DNA from: Caryophanales bacterium UBA2753
Lineage (GTDB): Bacteria > Bacillota_I > Bacilli_A > RFN20 > CAG-826
Length of the DNA stretch: 15,051 nucleotides
Assembly: GCA_002353275.1 (NCBI GenBank)
Contig: DEJH01000014.1
Coordinates: forward strand, 1-15,051
Direction: 5' to 3'
A model generated the notes under the pieces. That model searched no databases, was not told where the DNA came from, and saw nothing but the letters and a program-made list of their open reading frames with translations. Both the position numbers and the translations under genes were made by a program. Every line of letters starts with the position of its first letter. The first letter of the stretch is position 1. Shown in pieces: positions 14,349 to 15,051 of this stretch.

Positions 14349-15014
14349 ATGAAAAAACAGTTAAGTATCTTTGTTGATGAATCAGGTAATGTTGGCTTCA
14401 ATTCTGAAGGCGCATCGAATTTTTATATTGTTTGTATGGTTTTTCATGATCAAAAGGAAGACATTAGTGAGCTGCTTAAAAAGATTAAGAACGAACCTGT
14501 TTTTCATGTCGGCCCTCTAATTGGTGGAACAGACGAGTTTTCAAATATTGAGCCAAGAGAAAGACAAAAACTCCTCAACAAAATCTTAATCTTCACTAGC
14601 ATTGTTCCTATTAAGCAAAAAACATTTGTTTACGACAAAAAGGATTTTCATTGTGATAGGCTCAAATTAATGCAAAAAATGTCAAAAGACCTTAATGCTT
14701 TTCTTCTTTCTAACCAAAGCTATTTTTTGTCTTTTGATGAAATAGTTGTTTATTATGATGGTGGTCAACAAATAGTTAGCAATGCACTGGCATTTGCTTT
14801 TGGTGGAGTCGGATATAATGTTTCATTTAAAGAGAGAGTTGTCCCTGCTAATTATAGACTTTTTCAAGTTGCCGATTTTATTTCAACCATAGTTTTGATT
14901 AGCACCAAACTAAATAAATACAAAAAACTTTCAAAAATAGAATCAACATTCGTTGATGAGAGACACTTGAAAAACTTGTTTTTAAGAACAATAAAGAAAA
15001 AAGAGCTTAAGTAG
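14349..15014 (+). CDS. DUF3800 family protein, putative RNase H-like nuclease
   Basis: This 221-residue soluble protein has no signal or membrane segment. The N-terminus has the DUF3800 hallmark SIFVDESG (Asp10, Glu11), followed by a strand FYIVCMVF; later landmarks are VVYYDGG (Asp137) and FQVADFIS (Asp176). The spacing of Asp10, Asp137 and Asp176 would suit a metal-binding acidic site in an RNase H-like fold; this is inference, and the biochemical function of the family is not established as far as I know. The length is normal for the family. There is no ribosome site between the terminator T tract and the ATG, so expression should be low or depend on the RNA leader. Context: it sits behind tRNA-Ala and a structured RNA, away from the sugar genes, which suggests a small defence or toxin-like module. 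The stop is TAG, unlike the TAA of the other genes here. Confidence 0.82.
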   Translation: MKKQLSIFVDESGNVGFNSEGASNFYIVCMVFHDQKEDISELLKKIKNEPVFHVGPLIGGTDEFSNIEPRERQKLLNKILIFTSIVPIKQKTFVYDKKDFHCDRLKLMQKMSKDLNAFLLSNQSYFLSFDEIVVYYDGGQQIVSNALAFAFGGVGYNVSFKERVVPANYRLFQVADFISTIVLISTKLNKYKKLSKIESTFVDERHLKNLFLRTIKKKELK

Positions 15015-15051
15015 TCTTTCTGCCATAAACACAAGTCTGATTGAGTCCTGA

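Noticed and set aside
1..15051. CRISPR array, insertion sequence or integrase
   Set aside because: No regularly spaced repeats, terminal inverted repeats, transposase or recombinase motifs were seen; no copy of the tRNA 3' end is present as an att repeat.

Overview
The window is AT-rich DNA from a low-GC Gram-positive lineage. Lipoprotein signals (LASC, LTSC), strong AAAGGAG-type ribosome binding sites, consensus TTGACA/TATAAT promoters and BIG2 and InlB-type repeats all fit an uncultured Bacilli relative (Erysipelotrichia, RF39/RFN20 or another Mollicutes-like gut or rumen bacterium). All seven visible stop codons are TAA or TAG and none is TGA, but tryptophan is written TGG, so nothing requires a non-standard code. 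I cannot name the species.

Layout. Bases 1-618 are the 3' end of a GH94-like glycoside phosphorylase. A consensus promoter with a LacI-type operator then drives a 716-residue membrane-anchored surface protein with two InlB-type repeats (729-2879). A convergent gene (3005-4435, minus) encodes an MsmX/UgpC-type sugar ABC-transporter ATPase with an unusual coiled-coil insertion. It diverges over about 96 bp from a large GH94-clade phosphorylase (4532-7375). A minus-strand operon (13777 down to 7439) has the same operator at its head. It encodes a BIG2-bearing lipoprotein SGNH esterase, a BIG2-bearing GH5 endoglucanase-like lipoprotein and a 353-residue membrane-anchored surface protein. The right end holds tRNA-Ala(GGC), a short structured RNA unit with its own promoter and terminator, and a DUF3800 gene.

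How the genes may work together (inference). The lipid-anchored GH5 and esterase would cut and deacetylate a beta-glucan-type plant polysaccharide at the cell surface. The two single-pass surface proteins would bind substrate or cells. An ABC importer, whose permease and binding protein are not in this window, would be energised by the ATPase. Cytoplasmic phosphorylases would split the imported oligosaccharides with phosphate. The near-identical operators GGTAAGCG(T/C)TTACC at both surface-gene promoters tie these units into one regulon, probably under a LacI-family repressor encoded elsewhere.

The most unusual locus is 14232-15014. A predicted compact RNA of about 70 nt, with two GAAA-tetraloop hairpins and a terminator, lies between a promoter and a DUF3800 gene. 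This layout resembles type III toxin-antitoxin loci and the reported DUF3800-associated RNA motifs.
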